Source: Nezara viridula
Lineage: Eukaryota > Arthropoda > Insecta > Hemiptera > Pentatomidae
Reading direction: 5' to 3'
Assembly: GCA_928085145.1 (NCBI GenBank)
Contig: OV725078.1
Location: 89,530,410-89,594,409 of the forward strand
Length of the DNA: 64,000 bases
Shown here: positions 31,573 through 42,765 of the stretch, one piece after another
How the letters are laid out: each line of letters begins with the position of its first letter
Position numbering within the stretch: the stretch's first letter is position 1
The notes under the pieces: generated by a model
Database searches by the model: none
What the model was told of the DNA's origin: nothing
The model's input: only the letters and a program-made list of their open reading frames with translations
Made by a program: the position numbers and the translations under genes

Positions 31573-32000
31573 TTAGCAGTCTAGCTCAAAAACGAAAAGT
31601 CGTACGAAACTTATATTACGTATTTAAGATAGGTATATGCCATAGATGTGACATCAACGTTTTCCTTAAAATCGGTTAACTTGAAGTGGCACTCTATATC
31701 AACGCTGAAACACATTTTTACAATTTTCTCAAAAACGGATCAAACGATTTTGATAAAACTCGGTGTATCATTGTATAATTAAGTGGTTCTCAATATAATT
31801 TAGGTCTTATCCCCTTTGATGTCACTTTACAGGGCTTGAATGCCCAATGTTCATAAACGTCTTCCTCTAAAGTACCTTTGATATGGTGATTTTAACTATT
31901 TTAACTCAATTTTTTAAGAGCTACGAAAAAATTCTAAATATAACTTTTGAAAGAATTTGATAATTGAATATTGGAGAACAAAATACAAATGCTTATTCAG
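31360..32000 (+). repeat. interspersed repeat with (GT)n, second copy at 59820-60040
   Basis: A run of about 17 GT units lies near 31537-31570. The preceding 150 bp (from ACTTACGTATATATGAAATA, through TTTTCAACGGAAATA) recurs inverted at 59860-60040. After the GT run, a 'CTCAAAAACG' phrase occurs twice about 140 bp apart. No ORF was found and the class is unknown. Confidence 0.5.
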
Positions 32001-32544
32001 GTAAATGAATCGCCGGAAATACTAGTCAGAATGTATACGTATAATACATCGTGAGAGCGGAGAATTAAAAAAAACAATATCTAATATAGAAAGTTGTGAA
32101 AGATATAAAGATGTATCAAGCATATGTTTATAACCTTAAATACATTTAATGGAGTTTAATAATTCTGGATCTGATATTATATTTAAATAATTAGGTATCA
32201 ACGTCCGTTTATTCCGAAAAATCGTCATGTAACTTTTTAGAAAATTAAATTAGTGAATAATTTGATGAATTTTCCCTTTGTGATATTTCAACAGTATCCA
32301 CTTCCAATTAGTGTGACAACTTTTGACCTGTCTATGACAGACAATGCACATCTCTTAATTCCATTTTAGTGAAATATGCAATGGAAAATAACAGTTTAAT
32401 AACTAATAGTCGTACAATCCATAATCAACGGATCGTACAACCCATAATCAATCCGTGATATAATAAATAAGACTTTTGTTATTTTAATAGTATTTGTGAT
32501 TTGTTAGCTTTAAGCTTTTAGCTTTAGCTCGGTTAAAAATGCAA

Positions 32545-33240
32545 TTAAAATTTTTTATAATTGTCCAGCATGGCCAGAAAATAATTTCTATTCAAAGTTG
32601 AGCGGTAAGTGAAAGTTGTATGTTGCGGGCACCAGATTCTTTTGTGCTAATTTGCCTGGGCTAAAAAGCACTTTACATGAAAAATCATGATTTTAAATTG
32701 TTTTGAAAATTATTTGGAAATAAAAGGTGTGTTCATGCATTTATATGTATTATTATACATCTTAGGCAATACAAAAAGAAAGAAATTAAAGCTCTTCAGT
32801 GATCGCCCCCCAAACAATAGAGAGGGGAGAGAATATCGTTTCGTTCCTCCCATATTTCGAAGAAAAACAAAACAAAATAAAAAAAAATGAATCTACATGA
32901 ATAAATAAAATATGTAAACTAAAATCAATGGCTAAGCTAAGACCTAGAAATAGATACGCAAGTATTTTACCACGCCTTATATTCCTATTATTGAAATTTT
33001 AGTTTATATTCAAAGATAATTTTATATAGCAACATATCCTTGCATTTTATGTTTGATTAATGAGCAGCCTTCCGTTTTTAAATGAACATTTTTTTCAAAT
33101 TTCCCGCTGCATGCATCCGAGGGTTGAGTTGATTTCACTGTTTTAAACCTTTAAATAAAAACCTGGTGCGCTCATCATACAATTTTCACTTACCTCTCTA
33201 CTTCGAAAAGCAATTCATGCCTAAAACAAAATGGACTATT
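32545..33240. repeat. inverted pair of a short dispersed repeat
   Basis: GCGGTAAGTGAAAGTTGTAT (about 32602) recurs inverted at 33176-33205, and similarity extends inward to a GCACCAG phrase. A third copy lies at 55590-55670 and shares flanking bases on one side. It is either a ~610-bp TIR element or two independent insertions. Confidence 0.5.
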
Positions 33241-33765
33241 ACAAGGTGTTTCTGAAGTACATTTTTAATACAGCTAAACCTTAACATATTTTTTAATTTC
33301 GGTCATATTCATCAATACGAAAAATCTTTAAGGCCATCAAAATAGCATAAACCCTATTTATTATATCGATTGTAGGCAATAAAAATCTTATAACTGCATC
33401 AGTCTACTTGAATCATATAATTCCAGTCTCTGAGCTCTATAGACAAGGAGAAGTTTGAAAGTACATATATTTAATTATGAATAAGTCATTAAATTTCTAT
33501 CTCTCTTAAAATGTATTTCCAATTCTTATTTTACACCCTTGGAAAATTTACCACAGTTAGTTACTTGCTTTTATATACTGCATTGATAGGTCAAAAGTCG
33601 TCACATTAATTGTGGGAGTGTAATGTTGTGATTATACAAAGGGGATTTCTTTTTTGGAATAAATCGAGGATGAACACCTAATTATTTAAATATAATATCG
33701 GGCCTAGAGTTATTAAACTACAGTAAATATATTTAACGTTATAAACATATAATTAAATAATCTTC
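33240..33765. other. no recognisable gene
   Basis: The stretch is AT-rich with no motif found. Confidence 0.4.
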
Positions 33766-34098
33766 AACACTAAAGCACTTTTAATAAAGAAACTTTATTG
33801 AAAAATAACAGTAAACATAATAACTAGTCTAATTGCTATCTAATAATGATTTCTCACTCCTAGAGGGGATCGTATTTATAAGGACAATGACAGGAAATGA
33901 ATCAGTGCTGACATGACACTAATGTGGACCTTTAAATCCTCTAGGGGGGGAGGGAGATGGTGCAATACTCCTGGATTGCTAGGTTTACAATATTTTGACC
34001 ATGGTTGATATCATTGTACCTCATAGTTAGTTACAACTGGTGATAGTTTTGGTACATTAGAGTAAAATACAATCATTTAAAGTGATGTGGGATTTATT
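33766..34098 (-). repeat. 3' LTR of the Gypsy element
   Basis: On the minus strand it starts TGTAATAAATCCC and ends near GTGTTGAAGATTATT. A purine-rich stretch (AAGAAGAGAAA) lies directly upstream and would serve as polypurine tract. A run of G at 33945 lies inside it. Confidence 0.6.
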
Positions 34099-34384
34099 AC
34101 ATTTCTCTTCTTATACCAATAACAATATCCGAATACACAAAATATTATGAAGATTATAGTAATTAAACTATAAAACTATTCAGTAGAAATAAGAAGTACA
34201 TAGGAAGTTTCAATAAAATGACGTGAAGAAATATTAACATTTTGGCTTAGTTCTAGTTTAAAAGATTTCTACAAAGGTTTAGACTTAAAATATAAATTAT
34301 AAATATTGGTTTTATTAAAATTAGAAATAAAATCATCATAGCTAACACTAATAAAAGCTACTTGTGGTAAAAATATAGAACCAT

Positions 34385-35680
34385 TGTGACAATTATTTTT
34401 TTTATTTATTGAGAGATATTACAATCTATCACAATTAAGGACATTTATTAACATTCACATTCCATCAACAATAAACAAAAATAAATAATACAGAAAAATA
34501 ATAATACTAAAACTCAATGTATATAAACTATAATAAACAAAAAGAAACTAAACTAATCAAAATAACTACCCAAATGCACACATACTTCTACACAATATGT
34601 TATAAAAAAATAAATAAATAAAATAAAATTCATTCATTCAAAATCTCCGAGCCAAGCCTTTCTCCCCAGTCGTGGAAGAAAGGCAAGACTCTAGAAGATC
34701 ACAGCGCCTCTGAAGAACTCAGCCGCATTACTCGTATTAAGGACCAGTAGAGGCTGATCAGAGGCGCTATAATCACACATACATGGCTTGAGTGGAGAAT
34801 CTGGTCGATGCCAAAGCTCCAATATATGATTATTCACTAAAGGTCTCTGGATCACTGCCGCTTCAACCTTCGAGGAGGATTGTAGGGATGGGTGGTGCTG
34901 GATTGGGATTGTGCAAGGGAATTTGGATGATAGGTAAGGTTCTGTTTTTGGAAATTTGGAGAATTTTTTTGGAATAAGATCTAGGACAAATGGGATGTTA
35001 AGGTCATGCTGTAAGGTTTTGTTGGTTACATAGAATGGAGCATCAACTATTGTTCGAAGGACTAGATTGCAAGGATTGAATGCGTTTGATGTTAAAAAAT
35101 TTTGCTATCCCCTACAGTTCAAATCTGTATGTCCACGTAGATTTCAGGATTGTCTTGTAGATAAGTTATTTGTTTTCAATTAAGTTCAGATTTTCTGTTC
35201 AGTAGTCTGTATAGCTGGCCGTATCGTCAGTTGAGTTTTTGTCTTTTGAGTGTAGTATGTGGGTCTGAGAAAGGAAGCTGGGTGGAATTAAAGTGTACTG
35301 GTGGACAGGACTTCTCTCGGAGTGTAAAGATAATATGTTGGCATTTGGATTCATTCACTTTAATACGCCAGTTATCATATCAGCGTTCAATCAAGGAGAG
35401 GGCCCTTTGCAGATTTGAGGAGGCTATTTCGGGATTCAGAATTAGATGATAAGATTGCGGTGTCATCAGCGAATGTTACAAGGAAGGTATCGGGATGAAC
35501 AGGAATGTCAGCGGTAAAGAGGTTGTAAAGCACGGGACCCAAGACGCCGCCTTGGGGAACACAAGCTTTAACGGGATAGATATCGGAAAATTCTGTTCCA
35601 CAGCAAACTCGAAAGGAGCGATTATAGAAGTAAGATCGGAGGACTATGTACAAGGACTGAGGTAAATGGATTTTAATAAA
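34385..35680 (-). pseudogene. Jockey-clade LINE fragment
   Basis: Minus-strand frame 35653-35387 encodes SYFYNRSFRV, VPQGGVLGPVLYNLFTADIP and FADDTAILSSNSES, the RT blocks of Jockey-clade LINEs with an intact FADD box. Downstream frames decay quickly, and much of the post-RT coding region is lost. Bases 34640-34700 match in inverted order the 3' UTR of the Jockey copy at 38504-39731 (GAGAAAAGCCTGGCTCGG). It ends with an A-rich tail at 34390-34405. It lies within the Gypsy element, between its 3' LTR and integrase remnant. Confidence 0.75.
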
Positions 35681-35689
35681 GCGTGTTTC

Positions 35690-36100
35690 AGATGAAAATC
35701 TTAATCATTTTTCAATTACTCTCCATCCAATGTAATTCGTTAAAAATACAAGATTTGATACAATCCCCAGGTATTCTACATGACGAGCTAATTAAAAAAG
35801 TTGAAATCCACCACTTACCTGCTACCTGCTACGGTCCCCCGATACCACCTTCCAAAATCAGTTTCTCACTCGTTACCCGCCTACTCTCAGCGTCCTGAAG
35901 AATGGAGTGGGAGGGCTACACGTCCTTCATTTCGCATTATAATTACTCAATTTGGGAGTCATAAACGTTTTGAAAACGTATCTATGCTTGTGAATATAAT
36001 ATGCTTATCGTAGAAGAATAAGTCTATCATTATTTCTTGAAAGGGTCTTTTCGGTGTGTCAGCTAATTAAAATTTAGCTTTAATAGCTTTGCTATCATAT
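35690..36100. other. unassigned Gypsy-internal or foreign sequence
   Basis: Both strands have 70-codon open stretches (35801-36013 on +) but no motif is recognised. It sits between the Jockey insertion and the integrase remnant. Confidence 0.3.
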
Positions 36101-36733
36101 TTACTTATTTAACAGATATCCCATTGGTTTATAAGTTCCGTTATTTTGTCTTTCGTGTTTAGTAAGAATATTTCTCCTTTTTAGGTGTTCGCAAGTTTCT
36201 AATATTCCACGATGGCAAGTTTTTCCTATATGATAATTTATTATTTCCTGTTTTTGTTCTTTTAAGTCTGTAATTTCATTACATAGTAATGAATATGTTT
36301 TAATTCTTACAGTCTTAAATTCTTTCTCAATTATCTTTTTAATTTCATTAAAATAAGATTCTAATATTTGAGTTGTTGCTGCAAAATGAGATTGACAATA
36401 TATTCCGTATGTTTTGTTGGGTTCTAATATTTCTAATAGTAAATCATAAATTTTATTTCTATCTTTAATTCCAATTGTGTAACGTGATTTTTCGAATAAC
36501 TTTTCAATATTAACCTTGTTTATTAATGCCTTTCTTATTATTATTTGTCTTTTTTCAATATTTAAACATTTATCATCATTAACTATCCAAAATTGTTCAT
36601 TGCTACTAAGTTGTAAATGTTGAGTCATATAGCTTTGGTTATCATCATTATTATTTTCAACATCTGGTAATTGTAGATCCATCTCTGGTTCGATTTCCTT
36701 ATTATTTTCTGTACCTTCCTGTAATATGACCAT
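36101..36733 (-). pseudogene. Gypsy pol fragment: integrase zinc-binding region
   Basis: An open 210-codon minus-strand frame has an acidic, Asn-rich N-terminal half and a C-terminal stretch with YHIGKTCHRGI and EHLKRR. This matches the HHCC zinc-binding region at the start of Ty3/Gypsy integrases (H-x4-H plus HRG), although the cysteine pair is not visible. The catalytic core of integrase is absent and the frame ends at GYLLNK. It follows the RT-start fragment after a short AT-rich junction, so the whole RT and RNase H are deleted. Confidence 0.6.
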
Positions 36734-36787
36734 GCGTACCTTTTAATAGTTTTAATTTATTTCATTATTAATTTGTTTTTTGAATTA

Positions 36788-37054
36788 TTAAGGATATCTA
36801 TAATTTCTCGTATAGATTGGATTTTCATTATGTGTTACAATTTTATGTTTTATTAAATCAGTAGCTTTTAGATTTTCACTATCCTTTTTTATTATTTCAC
36901 CGTTTTCGGCTATTATTTGAATTAATTTATTTCTAATGTCGTTATTTAGATGCTCATGTCTAATAACATTTTTAATTTCCAATTTATTATCCATTAGATG
37001 ACATTCATTTGTTTTCTTCGAATGATGTAATTTAAATACAATATCACCGATCAC
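36788..37054 (-). pseudogene. Gypsy pol fragment: linker before RT
   Basis: This 88-codon minus-strand frame ends DLIKHKIVTHNENPIYTRNY, followed by RYP and a stop. The phrase H-I-T-DxNPxY-RxYRYP marks the start of RT in insect Ty3/Gypsy elements. Nothing of the catalytic RT follows: the sequence passes within about 60 bases to the integrase-region fragment. Confidence 0.65.
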
Positions 37055-37143
37055 AATGTGATTGTCTAAAATATCTAAATTTTTCGTCGCTTCATAACCA
37101 AGTAAGAAATCATATTTGTCATTTACTGGGTATACTAAGAATT

Positions 37144-37467
37144 CTATTTAGTATCAATACCTAAAGATTGTGTCATATTTAATTCTATCTTATATTGGCA
37201 TTTGCCTATTTCTGTTGGGGTAAAAATCAAGACTGGTTGTTCTATAACTTTTAAATTATATTGCTTAATTATCCTTGGATGATCATAATTTTTAGATGCT
37301 CCTGTATCTATAAGCCATATTTTATAAGTAAAATATTTTATACTTGGTAACTTTGTAGAATCATTTAAGTGATAAATAGCTTTGTCATTACTATTGCTAT
37401 TAGTTGTGGAATTAGAATTAGTTTTAAAATTAGAATCATTATTAGTATTAGTGTTAAAGTGAATCAT
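37144..37467 (-). pseudogene. Gypsy retroviral-type aspartic protease fragment
   Basis: The minus-strand frame has a low-complexity Asn/Ser/Thr N-terminus and then WLIDTGAS, the catalytic DTG box of retropepsins that cleave the Gag-Pol polyprotein. The second half has IELNMTQSLGI. A frameshift or stop separates it from the next pol fragment (37054). Confidence 0.7.
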
Positions 37468-37678
37468 CTCATTTACATGTCCTTCTCGTATGTTTGTTCT
37501 ATTGGCGGTGGATCGTCGTTGTGTCAGCCAATGGAGAAAAAATCATTAAATCAAGAAGTAAAATTATTAATTTCATCCTTAAGAGATTGATTTTTTAGTT
37601 TTAAATGTAAAATGTCATCGTTTTCAATATGATGAGCTTTGTCAGATACCGTTCTCATAGAAACTGTCTCTGTTTTTT

Positions 37679-38490
37679 CTAATTTCTCAAAATGGTGTTT
37701 TTGACGAAATTGTCCTGAATTAGGTTTATTAAAGAATTTATTTTGGTCTTATTGATTCCATTGCGCATTATGTGTTCTTTGATAATTATTTTGTGGATAA
37801 TTAAAGTTTTGTCTAGATTGGTAATGTTGTATAGATTGAAGGTTTTGTTTTTGATTATTATATTGTAGGTTATAATATTCTTGTCTAGGTTTTTGAAATT
37901 GTTGAGGTTTTTGTTGGAACTTATTGTGAATTGGTTTTTGATTAGTAAAGTTATTCTTTTGTGTTCTCCTAACGCTGTACAATTGATAAACCACAGTAGA
38001 AAAAGCACTTTTCAATGAATTTTTAATATTTTCTGGATTGTTATAATTTATATGCTTAAATTGTCAAGTCAAAACTGGATGTAAATTAAGAACAGCTTCC
38101 TCTCTCATTTTCTGTATATAACTTTGTAACTAAGTCTCCACGTTTTTCAATTAATTTATTTATGTAATCTACTGAATTTTCATTATGTGCAGATTTAGTA
38201 TCTAAAATTTCTTTTAATATTAGTTCAGTACTTCACGAGTCTGTTTCTTTAAGTAATCAATCAGCTGTTTAACGTCATCGAATTCTTTATTGTAACAAAG
38301 ATCTTCTGGTTCCCCCGTTAACTTTCTAAGTCTATAAGTCTTGTTATAAGAATAGATTTTTTATTTGTAAGTTTGTAACCATTATTTGATTGCCAAAATT
38401 CTTCTGTTAAATATTCTAATTTTAAAATGTATTTAGTTAATTTTTGTGGATGTCCGTCATAAATCGGACTAAGTCACTAGCATTAATTCT
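37679..38490 (-). pseudogene. Gypsy Gag C-terminal region, Gln/Asn-rich
   Basis: Minus-strand frame 38015-37749 is very rich in Gln, Asn, Tyr and Phe (KPQQFQKPRQEYYNLQYNNQ), as in the nucleocapsid-like end of some insect Gypsy Gags that lack a CCHC knuckle. Sequence up to 38490 continues the gag region with frameshifts. A Jockey LINE is inserted at 38503. Confidence 0.5.
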
Positions 38491-38503
38491 AATATTAGGA
38501 TTC

Positions 38504-39250
38504 GTTCTCTACATCCTTTTCACTGCCGATATCCCTTCAAATCCCGATACCTTCCTAGCTACATTTGCTGATGATACTGCCATTCTATCTTCCCACTCAG
38601 ATCCTCAAATAGCATCTCTAAACCTACAATCTCACCTCTCCTTGATTGAACAGTGGTGCAACAACTGGCGCATCAAAATCAATGAAGCAAAATGCAAACA
38701 TATTACTTTCACCCTGCGACGCAGATCCTGTCCCACAATCCTTTTCAATTCAATACCACTTCCCTACTCAGATACAGTCCGTTACCTTGGCTTCCTTCTA
38801 GACAAAAGACTAACTTGGAACCCACATACAAGACTTAAAAGACAAGAACTTAACCAACGATATGGCCAGCTATATAGACTACTAAGCAGGACATCTCATC
38901 TTTCGATTGAAAATAAACTTTTAATCTACAAGACAATACTGAAACCTATCTGGACCTACGGACTTGAACTGTGGGGAACTGCTAAACATTCGAATATCAA
39001 ACGCATCCAATCCTTCCAGTCCAAAGTACTTAGAACAATAGTCAATGCCCCATATTATGTCACAAATAAGACCCTACACCATGACCTTAACATCCCATTT
39101 GTCCTCGACATCATCCCATCCAGATTCTCAAACTTTCACCAGAACCTTATCCATCATCCAAATCCTCTAGCTCAATCCCTATCCAGCTCCCACCATCCCT
39201 ACAATCCCCCTCGAAGGTTAAAACGGCAGTGGCCGCGAGATCTATTGTAA
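38504..39250 (+). CDS. Jockey ORF2, C-terminal half of RT
   Basis: The open frame begins upstream of the insertion (38444), but the true LINE part starts at 38504. It encodes LFTADIPSNPDTFLATFADD (catalytic box C), WCNNWRIKINEAKCKHITF, YLGFLLDKRLTWNPH, LLSRTSHLSIENKLLIYKTI and WTYGLELWG, ending RLKRQWPRDLL. These are the RT box C to thumb and C-terminal motifs of Jockey-clade LINEs. About 245 residues are free of stops. The endonuclease and the first half of RT were lost by 5' truncation, so it makes no functional enzyme. Confidence 0.88.
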   Translation, partial: VLYILFTADIPSNPDTFLATFADDTAILSSHSDPQIASLNLQSHLSLIEQWCNNWRIKINEAKCKHITFTLRRRSCPTILFNSIPLPYSDTVRYLGFLLDKRLTWNPHTRLKRQELNQRYGQLYRLLSRTSHLSIENKLLIYKTILKPIWTYGLELWGTAKHSNIKRIQSFQSKVLRTIVNAPYYVTNKTLHHDLNIPFVLDIIPSRFSNFHQNLIHHPNPLAQSLSSSHHPYNPPRRLKRQWPRDLL

Positions 39251-39731
39251 ATATGCTTCTGGAGTCCTGGCAATGGCCAGCTTCTCCACTCAAGTCCTGA
39301 GCATCTGTGGCTCTAGTGCCCTCCTTCAGCCTCCACTGGCTTTTAATACTAGTGATGTGGCTGGAAAAGTGGCACTGGGATCTCTGGAGTCCTGCTTTGC
39401 TTTCCACATGTGGGGAGAAAAGCCTGGCTCGGAGATTCCTGGGCGAATGTATATATTGTATATAGGTATGAATATGTTTAGAAGTTATTTTATTTTGTTT
39501 GTTTATTTATGTTTTTTTAAATTTTATTTATTTATTTATTTTTTTCCTATTGATTACTTTGTTTCTCTTCTTTTTTTTTATAAGTATTATTTATTTACTT
39601 CTTATATTTATAGTTACTTCTGTATTACTTGTATATACTGTATGAATGAGAACTTCTAGCCTTAATACTTATAGCCCTCCAACAGTGGCTGATTGTATTA
39701 TTATTCAATAAAAAAAAAAAAAAAAAAAAAA
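38504..39731 (+). mobile_element. 5'-truncated Jockey LINE with 13-bp target duplication
   Basis: AATATTAGGATTC occurs at 38491-38503 and again at 39732-39744, immediately after a 23-base A-run that follows an AATAAA signal. The element contains the end of ORF2 and the 3' UTR. It splits the gag region of the Gypsy element. Confidence 0.9.
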
Positions 39732-39744
39732 AATATTAGGATTC

Positions 39745-40171
39745 ATTGTAAAGTTATTTGGTAAATCGTGAATATTTCTTAATTTATTTAACCTATCACT
39801 AAGGGGCATATACAAATTTTAAAATTATAAAATAAATTTATATTAATTAAATATAACCTTGTAGCTTGTCTTCTTCTCCTAAGAGGTTCCTTCTAAGTTT
39901 ATTTAGGCTGAGTTATTTATCAATGTTTCTTTTGACTTAAGTAAGATCTTAAGAGATCAGCAATATTCTTCTTTATTCAAGAGTTTGATGAACAGGTTCC
40001 ACAGTAACAACTTGAAATTATGATGAAGAGATTCAGGAACGATTGCTGAAAAGCAAGTGTTGTATATCTCATTCTTCTGTATGAAGAGATTCCTAGATGA
40101 ATTCTTGATTGAAGTTCTAAGTCTGAAATCTTCTAAGAATAAGCCATCAAGTCCCCGTTCGAGCTCCAATA
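39745..40171 (-). other. Gypsy leader and gag start region
   Basis: This is the minus-strand sequence directly downstream of the 5' LTR remnant. A 70-codon open stretch (40169-39957) may be leader or gag N-terminus. No confident primer binding site was recognised. Confidence 0.35.
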
Positions 40172-40346
40172 ATCTTCAACACTAAATCACTTTTTAAAAA
40201 GAAACTTCATTGAAAAATGGCAAGGAACATAATAACTAGTCTAATTGCTATCTAATAATGATTTTTCACGCCAAGAGGAGATCGTATTTATAAGGACAGT
40301 GGCAGGAAATGAATCAGTGCTGACATGGCACTAGTGTGGACCTTTA
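40172..40346 (-). repeat. 5' LTR remnant of the Gypsy element
   Basis: This matches 33766-33936 (for example GATCGTATTTATAAGGACA). The outer ~160 bases present in the 3' LTR are missing. Confidence 0.75.
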
Positions 40347-40654
40347 TGTATATTTTTTACACACTCATAAAATATTTTAATATTTCGATTCAAGTCCAGT
40401 TATTTGGTAAAGGACAGTAGTCGCTGCAGGAAAAAACTGCTGAAGAATTTTTCTCGACGGCTCTATATGTTTTTTTGGGATGCTGAATCTTAAAATTGAG
40501 TTATCGACTAAATTCGGATGTGGCTGTTACCACACTCCTGTTGTGACGTCATGAAGCCATCAATAATCAGTGATATATTTTTTATCCGATCTCGGTCAAA
40601 TAATCTCCTTGCACAACCGTTGACCTAGAAACAGTGCTTTCCCTTATAGTCTGT

Positions 40655-41362
40655 GCGCCAGACCCCCTTACCGTGCACTTCCCCCCCCCCCCACATCCCT
40701 ATAAATTGCATATCGTTGTGTTCCTTGTATCAATCTCAGAATATTAATTTTTTTTTTTTACAATTAAATTATTGCATTAATATTTGTTCGTTAATAAAAC
40801 CAATATAATGTACCAAAAATGTTATTATATCACTATAACTAAGCCATTTATGTGTACTGAATGGTGTGGTAGAGGCCTGTAGGCACCCACGCCAGTACCG
40901 CTTTTCTGCTGCATAAGTGCATTTTAGAAAGAGAAATATATTCTCCAGATGTTTTATTTGAGTACGTTTTGCGGCGTTATTGTAGGCCGTTTAATTACAA
41001 ACGACGCTTGATTTGTAACTTGGAAATGTTTTTGTTAAATAAATTGACTATACTGGTGTTTTTCATAGCCTAAGCCAATTATTTTTTAATATTTCTTCAT
41101 GTTTTATTATTCTATGACTATTCAGCTTTAATAAAAGACCAACTATGAGGAAATTAAGCCAAATGCTGATTCTCAGTGACCAAAAAACTAACTATAGTCA
41201 ATGTCGTCTATCCGCCATCTTTGGGACAGTGCGTTCACTTTTTTTGTGTGTGAACATTGGCTTTTTTTTAATAAATAGTTACAAGGAACACAACGATATG
41301 AAATTTATAGGGATGTGGGGGGAGGGTGCACCGTAAGAGGGTCTGGCCCACCGTGTATTAAT
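40655..41362. mobile_element. non-autonomous element with ~85-bp terminal inverted repeats
   Basis: The left end (GCCAGACCCCCTTACCGTGC, then a C-run, then CATCCCTATAAATTGCATAT and CGTTGTGTTCCTTGTA) recurs inverted at 41275-41362. The interior has no ORF with known motifs. The class is unknown; length and TIRs fit a MITE. Confidence 0.7.
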
Positions 41363-42670
41363 AGTACTGAACCCCAAGAACCTTCATGGGTTGTAGTGGT
41401 ACAGGTATTTTTAATCCAGCTCTACTTCTGCTGAAGTTGCAACTCTTTTAAGTTTTTTGTTAATTGGCAAGCATAATTTTATTTTTTTGTACTTAATGCT
41501 TATAAAACTTTTTTTTTTTTTTTTTGTATAACGTTACTTTTCTTTTGTATATTTGATAAATTTTATTACTCGTAGCTTTGAATTTTTTTTCAAAAATTAA
41601 AATATATATTTCTATTGCCAATGGTGTATTTATTGAGTGAACCTCCCAGAATCCCTTAAAGCTTCACCATTGAAATGGCAAAAAAAAACATAAAATTTAT
41701 GAAGTTGTTTTAGTTTTTCGATTGTAACTCCGAAACGAAGCGTCCTTGAGAAAAATTTCCTGAAAAATAATACTAGAACTAGCTCACTATCTTTTTTGGT
41801 TTGGCCGCTAGAGCGCACTCAAGATTGTCGACGTCAGAATCATCAAATTAGTCCCGTCGAGTGGTTATTGAATGGGGAAAAAATTAAAATAGTCAGTTTC
41901 TAATGTTTTTTGGGGATGCTGAATCTGAATTTGATAACGTTGATGTTCCCGAACGAAATTTTACTTTGTGTTCGGAGATATATGCAGAAGCAGCGAAATT
42001 CAAGAACGTTTTTTCTAGTTTTTTTGGACATGACTCCGAAACTATACATTTTATCGAAATTAATACTATATACAAAGTTAAATAAAATAAAATTTACTAT
42101 TAATTTTATAAATAGCTTTTTGATGTAGGACCCACGTTTGAGGAGTTAAGGCACGTTGAAATATATCTCTTTTCTCCCTAAAACTCATAATCTACGGATC
42201 TTTCGAAGAAATTCATTATATTCAATTTGAAAGATTATTAAATTTCCTATGTAGCTCATGTATACACGTTAATATGTGAGATAGTTAAGCGGCTGTTAAA
42301 GCGCACGGAATCGAAGGCGTGTTTCACTTGTATTATTTGCCTCACTAAACTTGAGCGCTTTTTATCTTTTCAATGTATTTAATTCGGCTAATTTAACTAT
42401 GTTTATAACAGAACTAGAATGTATAAACAAATTACATTGATTTTATATAGATATTGGTTTTTCTAAAATTCTTAGCTTCCCAACGATATATTATCATTCA
42501 GTATTTCCGGAAACTCAATTTTGTCTAAAAAAAGTTTTTCCTTTTAGTCAATTATCATTTTTTTTTATACTTTTTATTTAGCAATTTGTCGAGGTATATA
42601 CAATGAATATAAATATTTCAATTTACAATTTAAGTATTTTATAATACAATAAGAAATAAACGGTACAATT
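41363..42670. other. unassigned sequence with a shared phrase
   Basis: GGGATGCTGAATCT occurs at about 40479 and at 41915, within otherwise weakly similar surroundings, suggesting another repeat family. No gene was seen. Confidence 0.35.
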
Positions 42671-42679
42671 TTGGTGTTG

Positions 42680-42765
42680 TGCAGGCGAGCTTATAGAGCG
42701 CTGCCTTGTAGCAGAAAGGTGAACTCATTCCTGGTAGTGAGAGCGGGAACCGCTATAAATTTATA
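42680..42765 (+). repeat. possible tRNA-derived SINE head
   Basis: GCGAGCTTATAGAGCGCTGC resembles a box A region. An anticodon-arm-like CCTTGTAGCAGAAAGG and a GAACTCATTCC box-B-like sequence follow at tRNA spacing. A C-run ends the block. It is degenerate and low confidence. Confidence 0.25.

Larger units (their letters stand above)
33766..40346 (-). mobile_element. Ty3/Gypsy LTR retrotransposon, deleted and invaded by two Jockey LINEs
   Basis: About 170 bp of sequence at 33766-33936 recurs as a direct repeat at 40172-40346. Between them, minus-strand fragments occur in the order gag, protease, start of RT, integrase zinc-binding region. Two Jockey LINEs (34385-35680 and 38504-39731) are inserted. 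The element is inactive because RT and RNase H are missing. Confidence 0.8.

Noticed and set aside
39273..39659. 128-codon ORF downstream of the Jockey RT
   Set aside because: It lies in the Jockey 3' UTR, whose inverted counterpart at 34640-34700 shows no coding conservation.
40130..40172. Primer binding site next to the 5' LTR remnant
   Set aside because: TGGAGCTCGAACGGGGAC follows the LTR, but its complement would put a T-loop only four bases from the tRNA 3' end, so it does not fit a normal tRNA acceptor stem.
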